DNA of 64,000 nt from Desmodus rotundus (Eukaryota; Chordata; Mammalia; Chiroptera; Phyllostomidae). The notes under the pieces were generated by a model. It made no database searches and was not told the DNA's origin. It was given only the letters and a program-made list of their open reading frames with translations. Below are positions 34,095-45,183 of this stretch, piece by piece. Position 1 is the stretch's first letter. The number at the start of each line of letters is the position of its first letter. The stretch covers positions 147,660,583 through 147,724,582 of the forward strand of contig NC_071390.1 of NCBI RefSeq assembly GCF_022682495.2. Reading direction: 5' to 3'. The position numbers and the translations under genes are program-made.

Positions 34095-34670
34095 GAAGTG
34101 GAGTCCCGCCCATTTTCTCAGTAACAAATTGCCACAAATAGCAGCTCCAAACAACACCATTTTTTATCTCATGGTGTCTGTGGGTCAGGAGTCAGGACAT
34201 GGCTTAGCTGGTCCTTGGCTCAGGGCCTCCCCCACCTGAAAACCAGGTGTCCGAGAGGCTGCGACCTCATTGGGCTCAGGGTCTTCATCCAGGCTCACCT
34301 GTTGTTGGCAGGACCCAACTCCTTGCGGTGATTGGCTGAAGGTCCCGTTTTGTTGTTGGTTGTCGATGGGGTCACTCTCAGCTTCTAGGGGTCACCCTCA
34401 GGTCCTAGCCAAGCAACTGATCCCCTCACAACGTGGATACTTCAAGCCAGCAGGAGAATGGCACTGCCTCCAAATCTCCCACCAGTCTGCTACGAAGGAG
34501 ATTTATTTAATGTAACCAAGTTTTCCCTCACTTTGCCAATACAATGTAACCTGGCCCAGGGCATGGCTAGCCCTCACACTCACAGGCCCCACCTACGCTC
34601 AGGTAGAGGATCACACAGGGTGGGAACACCTAGAATAGGAGTCTTGGTCCCCTCTTAGAATTCTTGGAAT
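34095..34670 (-). mobile_element. MaLR/MLT-type LTR
   Basis: Plus-strand landmarks: 'agtaacaaattgccacaaat', 'ccaaacaacaccattttt', 'gtgggtcaggagtcaggac', 'cctgttgttggcaggaccc' and 'ctgctacgaaggagatttat'. This is the reverse complement of an old mammalian MaLR-type LTR. Subfamily uncertain; non-coding. Confidence 0.65.
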
Positions 34671-35685
34671 TTGGCCCAGCACTGGGAGGAACAGGCTCAG
34701 AGCATCAGGCCTGCCGGAGAGGGGCCGGGGTGGGCTGCCCACAGTCAGCATGAGGTCTTGATGCCACCCAGCTCCTAGGCTTCTAGGAAATACCACTGAA
34801 ATGAGAGACTGTGGAAGGGGAGGGGGGTTAAAGCCAGAATGGGCCCAGTCAGGTTTATTCCCTGAGTTTCCTTAAGAATTATGAATGTTTCAGAGATTTT
34901 TTTTAAAAACAACTATATGTTGAAAAAATATTGGAGGAGATTGCTGCTTTTCCTCTGAATAATGTGGGTCCAAGTTTATCTCCAAGACACGTGCCATTAT
35001 CAGTCAGACAGGAATCAAGAAGCTGGACACATACAGATATTGTGCCAGCCAGCAGAGACGTCACCTCTTCTTCCAGGACTTCCTTAGGAAGAGACTCCTC
35101 CTGTTGCTTCAGGGCCCTGTTGCACAAGCTGGTACCGCTAACTGGCAGGGAAGACGCTTATGTGATTAAAATCCTTCAAGCCGAACTTTCGCCTTTTTGT
35201 AACCTCAGTGAAGGCAGAGAAAGTAATTGACAGAATCACAGATCAAAGAGAGAAAGAGACAGAAAAAGACACAGAGGCAGAGAGAGACAGAGATTTGTGA
35301 ACCATCCATTACTCACTCTGAAGGCTAAGAAAGTCTCAGGTTTCGGTTGGACATGAACAAAGACCAAGATTCAAGCCGGACTAGTTCTCCCAGTGCCAGG
35401 GCAACTGAGGTGGGGGAGCAGAAATTAAGGCTAGTGGTGAGGCCTTCAGGCAAATGCTCGCCCCACCCCTAGGCCACCTGAGCCAACAATGGTGCACTCA
35501 GCTCCTGTGAACTTGGCGATTCTACCCTGGGCTGTTCAAAGTCTTTCCCATCCACTTTTTGGTTGGGTTGCTTGGAGCAAAATGTTTCTGTGGAAGCTAT
35601 TTGTTATGTGCTTAAAATGTGCTAGACTCTGTGAGAACCCAATAAAGAGGCCAGATATAAATCTGTGAAAAATTAAATGGCGGGA
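34671..35685. other. Unique sequence with a GA-rich tract
   Basis: A GA-rich low-complexity tract lies at 35243-35293. Frames at 34903-35230 overlap on both strands. No gene is recognised. Confidence 0.5.
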
Positions 35686-35689
35686 CCAA

Positions 35690-36135
35690 ATGCAAAGAAG
35701 ACAAGATAGGAGGCAATAATGACAGCAAGTGAAGACAAAAAGGATTAAAAATATGAACAATAAAATGGCAATTAATACACATCTATCAATACTTGAATTT
35801 AAAACAACAAAATAAACAAACAAGCAGAACAGAAACAGACTCATACAGAGAACGACTTGGTGGTTGGCAGATGGGAGGGGGTGTGGGGGACTGGGTGAAA
35901 GGGTTGAGGGGATCGAGAAGTACAAATTGGTAGTTACAGAACAGCCACGGGGATGTGAAGTACGGCGTAGGGAATGCAGTCAGTGACATTGCTGTAACTA
36001 GGTGTGGTGCCAGATGGATGCTAGATTTGCCAGGGTGATCTCTTAGTAAGCTATATAACATCTAATCACTGGGATGGGGTGTGTGTACACCTGAAACTAA
36101 TATAATATTGTGTGTCAACTGTCATTAAAATATAA
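35690..36135 (+). mobile_element. LINE-1 with almost all of ORF2 deleted
   Basis: The left part (35690-35802) reads as L1 inter-ORF sequence running into the start of ORF2: 'aacaataaaatggcaattaa' then 'tacacatctatcaatacttg'. At about 35803 the text jumps to the L1 3'UTR: 'gcagaacagaaacagactca', 'aagtacaaattggtagttac', 'gggatgtgaagtacggcgta', 'cacctgaaactaatataata' and 'tgtgtcaactgtcattaaaa'. Several kilobases, including endonuclease and reverse transcriptase, are therefore missing. An A-rich tail follows. This could be one deletion or a nonautonomous half-L1 lineage. Confidence 0.8.
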
Positions 36136-36814
36136 AAAATGATTATAAATAAATAAATAAATTTGCCCTAGAAACAGAGTTTCAGAAAAAAATATATAAA
36201 AATAAAAAAACTTGAGTTGAATAAGAAAGGGTTATAACAGCGAAAACACCATCACAGAGTTCAGAGCAAGCAGGGATGGCCTCATCACTGGGATGCGGAA
36301 TCCAGGGCTGGCTCGATTAAAAGAATTTTTGCATGGGTTCTGTGAAAACTACTTTTTCCTTTTCTGTGCTCCATTCCCCTCCCCCCGCAAGTCTTCTGGA
36401 TGACTAAAGGTGGAAGTGTTTTTTGAGCACATTTCGAAGAAGAGTCGCCAGTAGGGGGCTCCACCTAAACTGGCTTCCCAAGAACAACAAGAAAGCTCAG
36501 AGAATTAACAAGTTCTTTAAAGTACTATTTTTTTTTACTTGATGGGGTATTTCGATTTCAGCAGGAGACACAGGAAGTCATAGATTGCTAGTTTTCCTTT
36601 CATGATGGCTGTGAGTGTGTAGAATCAAATGGCTTAATTACCGCTATTTAATGGAAGCTGATGTTGCTGTTGACCTAACCTGAGGAACCCGAGGAGTCAT
36701 CCAAAGAGTATGATCGAAACCCTACTTAAGACAAGGCAGACCCCGGACTTGTCTTCTTAGAATTTTAATTGATTGGCAGAGAGAAAAGTAACGGGTAATT
36801 ACAATAGAGTATGC
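36136..36814. other. Unique sequence, A-rich at the left
   Basis: An (AAAT)n-like tail lies at 36147-36163. No gene is recognised. A CTCF-like motif is listed separately. Confidence 0.5.
36446..36461 (+). promoter_or_regulatory. Strong candidate CTCF core motif
   Basis: The string cgccagtagggggctc fits the CTCF core closely, with CCAGTAGGGGGC intact. It lies in unique sequence between an L1 and an LTR. Motif only; occupancy is unknown. Confidence 0.45.
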
Positions 36815-37275
36815 TTTGGTTATTTACTGCTATGTAAAAAACCATCCTAAAAGTCAGTATCTTTTAAAAAAAAAACAAACCAATGACTTTTGTTTCTCAC
36901 AATTTTGTGGTAGACTGGGCTCAGCTGGGGGCTCTGCTTCCCAGTGCCAGAGCAGCCTCGCTGCAATTAGCTGGGCGCTGGGCGGGGGCTGGGAGGTCCA
37001 GCATGGCCGCTCACCTCTCACCATCCAGGAGCCTTTCCTGGGCTTCTTAAGACTGTGGTGGCTGGCTTTCAAGAGCTCATGTTCCAGGAGTACAAGCCCC
37101 ATTGTGTAAGTCCTATCAATTATTTACTTGGGTCACTTTGACTCACGTCCCACAGTCCAAGCTAGTCACAAGACCAAACCCACAGTCAATGTGGGAGGGA
37201 CCACATATGTTGATGAAAACCAGGAGATGTAGTTCCCTTGGGGGTCACTGACATAACAGTCATCCAAACAACATG
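36815..37275 (-). mobile_element. MaLR/MLT-type LTR
   Basis: Plus-strand words 'atttactgctatgtaaaaaa', 'tttctcacaattttgtggt', 'ggctgggaggtccagcatgg' and 'gctagtcacaagaccaaacc' match the reverse complement of an old MLT-like LTR. Non-coding and diverged. Confidence 0.6.
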
Positions 37276-37400
37276 ATAAATACTACTAGATCAGCACTAA
37301 CAGAGCACCTAACCCAGATTCAGAGACCAAGGGTGACTTCCTGGAGGAACAAGCCTTAACTGGAGACATGAAAGATGGGTAGGCATGTCAGGGACATCTG
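37276..37400 (-). mobile_element. L2 fragment
   Basis: Contains 'gtgacttcctggaggaacaa' and 'agacatgaaagatgggtagg', reverse-complement L2. Confidence 0.5.
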
Positions 37401-37647
37401 TACTGTTTGCCTGTCGATCAGCTTTACACAACTTGTGGAATGCCATGTAAGATTTATGTTAGGTGTACTATGCATGTAAAGTTATTCATTTTTCTAATTT
37501 GCAAGAATTAATCAATGGTTAGAAGAGAAAGCCACAAACACCCTTTCCCATGGCCATAGCTACAAACAAGACTGACTACTTAGATTGCTGCCATTTCTTT
37601 CCTACTCGATCTGTCCAGGTTCCCAGCAATATTGACCCAAACTTTTT

Positions 37648-37857
37648 AAAAAATAATTTATGTATTTATTTTTAGAGAGGGAGGGAGGGAGGGAGAAAGA
37701 GAGGGAGAGAAACATCAATCGGTTGTCTCTCACACACGCCCCAGCCAGGGACCAAACCCACAACCCAAGCATGTCCCCTGACTGAGAATCGAACTGGCGA
37801 CCTTTCACTTTGCAGGATGATGCACAACCCACTGAGCCCCACCACTCAGGGCTTGAC
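37648..37857 (-). mobile_element. VES-type bat SINE
   Basis: On the minus strand it starts 'gccctgagtggtggggctca', then a box-B-like stretch (plus strand 'gagaatcgaactggcgacc') and a GA-rich body ('gagggagagaaacatcaatc'), and ends A-rich. Target duplications are ttgacccaaactttt (37633-37647) and ttgaccccaactttt (37853-37867), one mismatch in 15. The head is tRNA-derived and transcription would be by RNA polymerase III. Confidence 0.95.
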
Positions 37858-37867
37858 CCCAACTTTT

Positions 37868-38430
37868 GATTCTCCCCATGTTCTGCTCTTGTTTTCAACT
37901 TGATATTGGTGGATTGCTTCAAACTAGTACTGTCCATGTGTTGGTGGTTAAGCTTCAATTCTTGTAAGATCATAATTTCTTGATTTATCAACCGAATTCT
38001 TTTTTGAGGGGAGGGTTCTGAAAAACACCTCCATCAGGAGACAGTTCTCTATGGTCTTTCACATTTCTGTACCTCTTGCCAGTACAGGCACTATCTTTTC
38101 GAGGATGTTTATTTAGCAAATAGCCTGGAAGATGGAAATAGTATCTCCTTCCAGAGAAAAGGGTAGTTTGTTTAAAGTGTAATACAGTGACTCCCTCCAA
38201 GGCCAAGGTCAGGCTCTCTTGCCTCTCATTAGAAACAGTTGGGGTTCCTGAAGCACAGGGTTGCTCGGCTGCAATGCCCACACCCTGCATGTGCAGCATC
38301 CAACTGGACGTCTCCATCTAAACTTGAGGAGCAAGGGGAACCGATGCACAAGCCTGAAGCTCATGCCACTTCCTGTGCTGTAAAAGTCCTTTGTCTCTGA
38401 CCCAGGAGTCTCATGTCATCTGCCAGCATC
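37868..38430. other. Unique sequence
   Basis: A minus-strand frame at 37988-38317 matches nothing known. Confidence 0.5.
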
Positions 38431-38438
38431 CCCTAAAC

Positions 38439-38628
38439 CAGCGGTCCTCAACCTTTTTTGCATCAGGAACCAGTTTTGTAGAAGACAATTTTTCCACTGA
38501 CTGGGGTGGAGGGGATGGTTTCAGGATGATTCAAGTGCATTACATTCAAGCTCACCTTCTGCTGTGTGACCCAGTTCCTACAGGCCCCGGCCAGTACCAG
38601 TCCATGGCCCAGAGGTTGGGGACCTCTG
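38439..38628 (+). mobile_element. Nonautonomous hAT element with perfect target duplication
   Basis: The left terminus cagcggtcctcaacctt mirrors the right terminus (reverse complement cagaggtccccaacctc). The flanks are identical 8-bp ccctaaac at 38431-38438 and 38629-38636. Internal words 'gaagacaatttttccactga' and 'ccagtaccagtccatggccc' belong to a well-known mammalian MER-type hAT family. It is 190 bp long and non-coding. Confidence 0.93.
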
Positions 38629-38689
38629 CCCTAAACCACAGCAGGCCAGCATGTTAGCTTGTAAGGAGAGTAAAATCTCAGATCCTTCA

Positions 38690-39230
38690 AGATTCTGAAA
38701 CTGTCATGGAGCTTATATTGTAATGACAAAAGAAAAAACACATAAACAACCAAAGTAATTCAAAATTGTCAAAGTGTCTAGAAGTAGATTAGGGTTAAAA
38801 TAGAAGATGTGGGGCTCAGCAAGAGGTAGATACAGGATAGTGAGGGAAGAGCTCTTAAAAGTGGTACGGTTTAAAAACCAAGGAGTGGTACCATTTTAAG
38901 TGCCTAGAGGAGAGTTAGACAGAGCCAGGCATGTGAGAGGGAGGGGCAGGGACTCTAGGCAGAGCGGATGATGAGCACATTCTGAGGTCTGTGACAGGAA
39001 CAGAAAAAAGGCCACCTTAGCCGTAGAAAGGCAGCGAACGTGAACTGCGGCCTGAGATAAGGTGGGGGAGTGAGCACAACAGGATCATGCGCAAATCCTT
39101 ACATATGTTGTGGACAGGAGTTTGGGCTTTTCCCAAAGCTTTCAAGCAGGAAGCGGATTGACCTGGTTGACCTCCTAGAAGGTCACTGTCTGTGTGGAGT
39201 TCGGAATGGCACGGGAGAGGAGTAGAGACC
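38690..39230 (-). mobile_element. L2 fragment
   Basis: Reverse-complement L2 3' region: 'actgtcatggagcttatatt', 'gtctagaagtagattaggg' and 'gacaggagtttgggctttt', ending near 'caagcaggaagcggattgac'. Confidence 0.6.
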
Positions 39231-39640
39231 GAGACAACCGAAGAAACCCCCGGGGCGGGGGTCTGAAAGCAGCACATGTTACCTGGGGCAGCAAACGCCG
39301 AGGTCACACCGGTGATAGGCCAGAAATGCTGTCGTTCCTAGAAATGAGCCTAACTTTTTGGAAGAAATTCAGGGGTGTAGATAAATATGTATAAGGACAT
39401 TATAAATTTACTATTTCCCCAATGATTCGGTTTAGTGGTGGTTTTATTTGATTTTTCTATTGGCAATGCTTCTAAATGCTTTTCTCTGACCACCTCGCCC
39501 TTCTTTGTCAGTAACTAGTGACTTATAACAAAAAACGTAACTACGCTAGAGAAGATGATATTTAAAGGAACTAAAAAACGAAGAATTATCTGCTTTGCTG
39601 TGTACGCTTTCGTATCAGGTCCTTAGGGTGAAGGCGGGTG
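39231..39640. other. Unique sequence
   Basis: Nothing recognised. Confidence 0.5.
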
Positions 39641-39810
39641 TGCTCGTTAGGCTGAGATCGTGGGCAGCAGTGGTGAACCCGTGTGGGGGGAGTGTGGGTG
39701 GGCGGGGCGCGTGGGGCTCAGGCTGCCCCTGCCGCAGCCGCGCCGTCCAGAACGCGCGTTCTCCAGCCAGGGAAGGGAGAGGTGGGTGAACCACCCAGCG
39801 TATAATCGCC
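39641..39810. promoter_or_regulatory. CpG-rich patch, possible small CpG island
   Basis: About sixteen CpGs occur in 170 bp of GC-rich sequence, including ggcggggcgcg, gccgcagccgcgccgtcc and the palindrome aacgcgcgtt (39751-39760). A hairpin-forming ggtgggtgaaccaccc follows at 39781-39796. CpG decay is otherwise general in this window. Candidate promoter, first exon or orphan island; no coding sequence is recognised. Confidence 0.45.
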
Positions 39811-40043
39811 TCAGCTCGGAAATGGCACATGTCACTTCCACTTGTGGTCCATTGGCCAAAATTAGTGATCTGGCCTTAACTTAACAGCAAGGAAGGCTGG
39901 GAAAGGTAGACAGCATGTTGAGTGTTTGCAGAGCACTGTGTCTGCCACAGTATATCTATTAAACATTTAGCAACCAAAAGAGAGAAAAAAATGCATGAAG
40001 TGTATTTATTAAGTGCTTTCACAGTGTCAGGCACTTTTACTTT
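39811..40043. other. Unique sequence with an L2/MIR-like word
   Basis: 'tgtatttattaagtgctttc' followed by 'acagtgtcaggcac' at 40000-40034 resembles a reverse-complement MIR/L2 end. Confidence 0.4.
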
Positions 40044-40440
40044 TGTTCCCATTTATTTTCTATCGCTGCATAACAAATTACCACAGACTTCGTGGCTTAA
40101 AACAACAGTCATTTATTAGCTCACAGGTCTGTAGGTCAGAAGACTGGTGGGCTCAACTGAGCCTTCCGCTCAGGTCTCACAGCTGAAATCAAGGGGCCGT
40201 CAGGCTGGGCTCTTCTCCAGAACCTCTGGGAAGAATCTGCCTTGGAGTTTACTCAGGGTATAGGCAGAATCCAGGTGCTTGCAGCTGGAGGACAGTCCTC
40301 TCCCGCAGCTCCTTCATCTTCAAAGCCAACAACTGCACTTGGAATTCTCCCCATGCATCGAATCTCTCTGGCTTCTCCTTCTGCTCCCAGCCAGAGGAAA
40401 CTGTTTAATAGAGAAGTTAGGAGATGACTAGACCTTGGTA
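40044..40440 (-). mobile_element. MLT1-type LTR (ERVL-MaLR)
   Basis: Plus-strand landmarks: 'tattttctatcgctgcataa', 'caaattaccacagacttcgt', 'ggcttaaaacaacagtcatt', 'ctcacaggtctgtaggtcag' and 'tcatcttcaaagccaacaac'. This is the reverse complement of an MLT1 LTR. Non-coding. Confidence 0.8.
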
Positions 40441-41090
40441 GGTCTCAGGAATCTGGGCGGGGTCTGGCCCTCTGCATTCCAGGGGGAGCCCTTGGGAGAC
40501 TGCAGCTGGCTGTGCCGCAGGTCTAGCCTGGGTTTTGTCATCCCTTAGAAATGTCTGAGCTCCAGCATGCCACAGAGGCAGCAAACACTGTGTATGTCCT
40601 CGAGTGCTATGGAAGTGATGGAGCCACAGGAACTCAGCAGGCAGCAAACAGGAAGAAAGGATCCCACCAGAGCTACCTGTGTGGGTCAAGGACACAGGCC
40701 CAAAGAGTTGCCATACATTCTAGGAGGTCTCTATGTGAGCAGACAGTCTGGGCTAGATGCTACCAACCCACTGGCTCCTTGGTGTAACGTAAATCCCCTG
40801 AAACTTGGTGTGATTTAAGCCACAACCTCAGGGAAGAGAAAGGATGAGTTTCCAACATCCTAACAAGATGTGATATGAAAACAGAAACCAAGATGAGATG
40901 CAGACAAGTGGAAGGAATATGCTGTATTTCTTGCACACCTTACTTTTTGCAAGGTCTGTATGCTTCCCTAGTAATTGTTAGATTGTGGTCGACCCTGGAG
41001 GACCAAGGTCATCCCAGGCCCACAGTGTACTCCTTCCCATGATGCTGGCCTTCTCCACTGGACATGGAGAAAAAGGGGCTTTAACTTAAT
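40441..41090. other. Unique sequence
   Basis: No gene is recognised. Confidence 0.5.
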
Positions 41091-41094
41091 GGGA

Positions 41095-41640
41095 TGTGTT
41101 TATTGAAAAAAATCCTTTATGCATCTGCCAGGCACTATTCGAGGCAATGCAAATATTGTAAGAACCAATCAGAAATGGAGTTGATATTCTAATGGAGGGG
41201 AAGACACGTGGCAAACAAGTAAAATCCATAGATGTTAGATTGTGTGAAGTCCGACAGGGGAAAATAAAGCAGGGCAAGGAGATTAGGAGCAGAGGAGTGA
41301 ATGTGAAATTTCAGACAGGTGGCCAGGGCGTCCCAACCAAGGGGGCAGCCCAACTGAGAGTGCGGTAGGGAGAACGGCGTTCAGGGAGAGGACATGACAA
41401 AGGTCCTGAGAGGGTGCACGCCTGGCATCAGGGACAGCAAGGAGACTGAGCATCTAGAGCAGGGAGGACCACAGGGACAACTGCAGAGGATGTGCTCAGA
41501 GAGGCACCAGGGATGCAGTACTTTGCAGGTCACTATGAGGACTTTGGCATTTACTGAGTGACCAGGGGCACTCCATTAGGATTTGGTCTTTGGAAGTGAC
41601 AGAGGAAGAAACTGGGAGAAAACTAAGGAGGATTAGGGAG
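41095..41640 (-). mobile_element. L2 3' fragment
   Basis: Reverse-complement L2: 'gcatctgccaggcactattc', 'ggaggggaagacacgtggca', 'aataaagcagggcaaggag', 'gacaaaggtcctgagagggt' and 'tatgaggactttggcattta'. Confidence 0.75.
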
Positions 41641-42572
41641 CATTACCTTCATCAATACCATGCTGAGGCTCTCAGGAAGCATTTCTAACTTTGCTCCTGA
41701 GACAGTTGTCATGATGCTTCACCATTTTCCCCTTCAGGAGGTCGTGCAATGGCCAGAAGTCACTGGGTATCAGCCGCTAACAAACTGAAATGACCTCTTA
41801 CTGGCCTTCAGCAGCTGTGGCAGGCCAGGCATTTGTCTCAGGCCCAGCTGCAGCTGCATGGGAGGCGCACGGTTCTCATTCTTTCTATTTGCAAAGGCAG
41901 CAAACTTCCAGGGTGTGTCCAGGAGAATGTCTTTGACAACAGCACCGGGCAGCACCTCACAGGGCCTCTCACTGGTTTCTCCTCAGAGTCCTGCCTGGGA
42001 CGCTGGTGTCCAATCAGCCCTACCGCCCTGGGAGGGGTATCAGGAAAGGCCCTGGGTGCCCTCAGGGAGGAGGGGGGTGGCCACGTGGGTTTGGTGGGTC
42101 CCAGACCTGAGGCTGGTGAGGAAGCAACTCCTCCCTCAGGGTTTTAGTCATCTGTTCAAGACAAACAGAGTCCTCGGGAGAAGGAAGGGACATGTCAAAG
42201 GCTGGGAATGGCCCGTCTCTGATGTTTCTTGTCCCCACTCTGTCCAGGTCCTGGAATTCTTCTTCACTGGCCCACCATCCCAACCCCACTGTCATTCAGG
42301 GTTCAGGGTGAAGAGGGCAAAGATGTCCTGCCCAATGCTGGAGTCGCCGGACCTCCTACCATGTGTCCCTACCACCTGTCACCTCAGCCCTGTGTCTCTG
42401 AGCCATTTCCGTGGTCCCGAGGGGCTCCATCTTGGCATGCCCTTGCCGGCACATGTGCACACCCATCTCCACGGGGGTGGGGTCATCTGCAGGTTGTGCT
42501 GTGTCGGTGAGAGAGTTCAGGAATCCATGTGCCTGTTCGAGAGTACATTCTAGACTGTTGCTGCTTTATACC
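41641..42572. other. Unique GC-rich sequence holding the longest ATG frame
   Basis: An uninterrupted 231-codon frame at 41858-42553 (+) begins MGGARFSFFLFAKAA. Other frames overlap it on both strands. No domain or known protein is recognised. It lacks codon regularity visible by eye and a strong Kozak context (t at -3). I treat it as chance in a GC-rich stretch and do not call a gene. Confidence 0.5.
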
Positions 42573-42945
42573 TGTTATGGACTGGTTTGTGTCCCCACAA
42601 ACAGGTGTGATGAAGTCTTAACCCCCTGTGCCTGAAGACAGGACCATTAAGGAGGTACTTAAAGTTAAGTGAGGTCAGGAGGGTGAGATCCTGATTCCAT
42701 GTGACTGAGTCTCTATGAGAAGGGGAAGAGACACCAGGGAGGTACCTTCACAGAGAAAAGGCCACGTAAAGCACAGTAAGAAAGTGGCCACCTGCAAGCC
42801 AAGAAAAGAGGCCACTGGAGAAACCAAACCTGCCCATGCCTTGGTCTTGAACAACCAGCCTGCAGAAACTGAGAAAATAAATTTCTGTTGTTTAAGCCTC
42901 CCAGCCTGTGGTCTTTTGTTTTGGCAGCCTTAGCAAACTGATACA
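42573..42945 (+). mobile_element. MLT1-type solo LTR (ERVL-MaLR)
   Basis: Runs 'tgttatggactgg' to 'agcaaactgataca'. Flanks atacc and atatc fit a decayed 5-bp duplication. Inside are 'tgatgaagtcttaacccc', 'ggccacctgcaagccaag', 'aataaatttctgttgttta' and 'gcctcccagcctgtggtct'. Non-coding ancient LTR with a visible AATAAA signal. Confidence 0.93.
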
Positions 42946-44540
42946 ATATCCCTCTGTTTTCATGATGGGATATTGAAACTTAGTATGAGAGAGAGACATT
43001 CTATGTTAAAACATTCCAACAGAGAGACAGAGAGAGGCTGGGTTGGGAATGAAAGCAGTAAGTAGAACAGGGGAAGAAGATGCTGCTCAATTTTGTAGTG
43101 ACCCTGCAGGGTCTCCGACCTATGGGTGGCATCCTGCTTCCTTTCCCTACTTATCATCAAGAGCCTAGAGCAGGGCCCAGTGTTCTCTCACGGCCTCTGT
43201 TTGCCGAGAGAAGACTGTTTCAGCTAGGGGCGTCCGTGTTCCCGCCGTGGCTGCAACTCTCCCCAGGCCTCGGGGCAAGCAGGTTGAGCACCGAGTCTCA
43301 CCGTTGATGATGATGTTGGCCTCCCAGGCAGGCATGTGTTAAGCTGGGACTAGGCACAGATAGCTCTCTGCATTGTTCAACTGCAGCATAGCCTTCATGC
43401 CTTTTAAAAATAGCAGCGCTGTGTTTGAAATTTTCAAGAGAAGACTTGTAGGATGTGTGTATGAGTGTCAGCCACGCCCTCCTCTCTCTTCATTTTAAGA
43501 AGCTACAGATTTAGAACCTTTCGTTAGGGAGAGGGGAAGGAAAGATTAACACACAGCCACACCCACGCATACCATCCTCTCCGCCCGGTCACCTCACGGT
43601 GCCAGTCTGTCCGTGCACACCACTAGAGACAGTGCTTTAGTAAGAACATGTCTTCTCTAAGCCACTAGAATTAACCCAGAGAAGAATTTGTCTGAAAACA
43701 CATGGGCAGACTTGAACTTAGCCTTATTGGTTGAGATCAGTTGAGGAAAACCACCCTGGGTAGAAGAGAGAAAGGGGAGGAGAGGGGAGGAGTGGGGAGA
43801 AGGGAGGCCTTTTCCTAATAGACCAGGCATGCTCTTCAAAGGCAAAATCTCGCCTATCCAAGCCAGCTCAAAGTCACATTCTTGGATGGGAATGGGAGGG
43901 AGGATGCTGGCTGCCGAGCGGGTAAACCCCCACCCCCGCTTTTTCCACAGGCCTTTCTCAGCTCAGGGGTGTGGACTCAGAGTGAAAGAGAACCCCAGGC
44001 ATACTGACCCTTGTTAGGGAAACTAGTGGCACTTGGAAGTGACAGCTGGGATGGCTGGAATTGTTGTGAGAAATTCCAAGAGGGCCAGACGCTTCTCCGG
44101 GAGGCTGTGAGTTGAGATGGGAATGAATGTTTCATCTAGGGAAAGAAAAATGTTTAAAGAACCCTCTCACTCCCAACCATCAGCTCCAAGTTCCAAACTG
44201 AAAAAAATGCTGTTTGCCTTGGAGACAGTAGAAGCTCAACTTCAAACACTCTGCATCAGGGAGGTGGTTGGCATCACTCTTCCAACAGCTCCAAGACTTC
44301 ACAAATCAAGCTATTGCTGTCGACATCACCTCAGCTGCTTTCAGGAGCAGCTCTCCAGCCCTGGCTGCTCCAAAAGAATGCTGTCTTCTGCTATGGCTCC
44401 TTCTTGAAAACAGGCCTTTCACCTGAGGCTAAGGGCCCATCCTGTATCTGCTCTGCTGATAGTTTTGCCAGTTTCCTTCCCCTTCCTTGCTACTATTCTC
44501 TGCGTCCTGCTGCTTTCTCCCTTCTGCTTTCTAAGCAGAG
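42946..44540. other. Unique sequence, no gene recognised
   Basis: GA-rich at 42985-43035, moderately CpG-rich at 43190-43305, and a G4 motif at 43774-43804. Frames such as 44117-44407 match no known protein. Confidence 0.5.
43774..43804 (+). repeat. G-quadruplex-type motif
   Basis: Runs of 4, 4, 4 and 3 G are separated by loops of 6, 6 and 4 bases. This fits the G3+N1-7 rule. Confidence 0.85.
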
Positions 44541-44544
44541 TCCA

Positions 44545-44790
44545 TTATGGAGTGCCTACTGTACACTAGGTATGGGGTTAGGGACTGTGCAGACTCTCTC
44601 TTATTCTATCATAAAAATCACCCTGAAGAAGGAGGTGAATTAGCCTCAATTTATAGAGGAAAAAATGTGGGCACAGAGAAATTTCCTATCTTGACTGAAG
44701 TTGCACAGCTAATTATGCCAAGGTCAAGACTGGAGCCTTGTGTTGTCTGTCCCACTCTGAGCCCTTCTCTAAGCCTGTGCCACTCCCCAC
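44545..44790 (-). mobile_element. MIR, near full length
   Basis: The reverse complement of MIR: 'gagtgcctactgtacactag', 'atttatagaggaaaaaatgt', 'gttgcacagctaattatgcc' and 'ggtcaagactggagccttg'. Confidence 0.75.
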
Positions 44791-45171
44791 AGCCTCCCTA
44801 GGCCTGCCCATGGCATCAGGACCACGCAGAGATGGCTTTGTCAGAGTCTCTGTCCCGTAGTGGCCTCTTGTGAGTCCCAGGCAAGACTCTGCTCCAAGAT
44901 CTCAAACTCTCCCTTCTGGATTTTCAAGCCACTATCCTGCCCCTCCCCCAGAGCTTAGGACTCCACCCCAGGCCTAGGTCCCTGCTTTCCTCGGTACTTG
45001 GCAGTCACTGCCACCACAAACTGCAAGATTTTGGCGAAATGAAAAATAACTTGTTGGACAGAAAGTTTAGGACCCAAGCCCAGTCACAAAGGTAAAAGTG
45101 GCCCAGAGAGAAGGGGATGGCAGCTCCTAAGATCAGATAGAAAGCTGACTCTTTAAGTACATTTAAAAAAA
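44791..45171. other. Unique sequence
   Basis: Nothing recognised. Confidence 0.5.
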
Positions 45172-45183
45172 TTTTCAGCAGAT

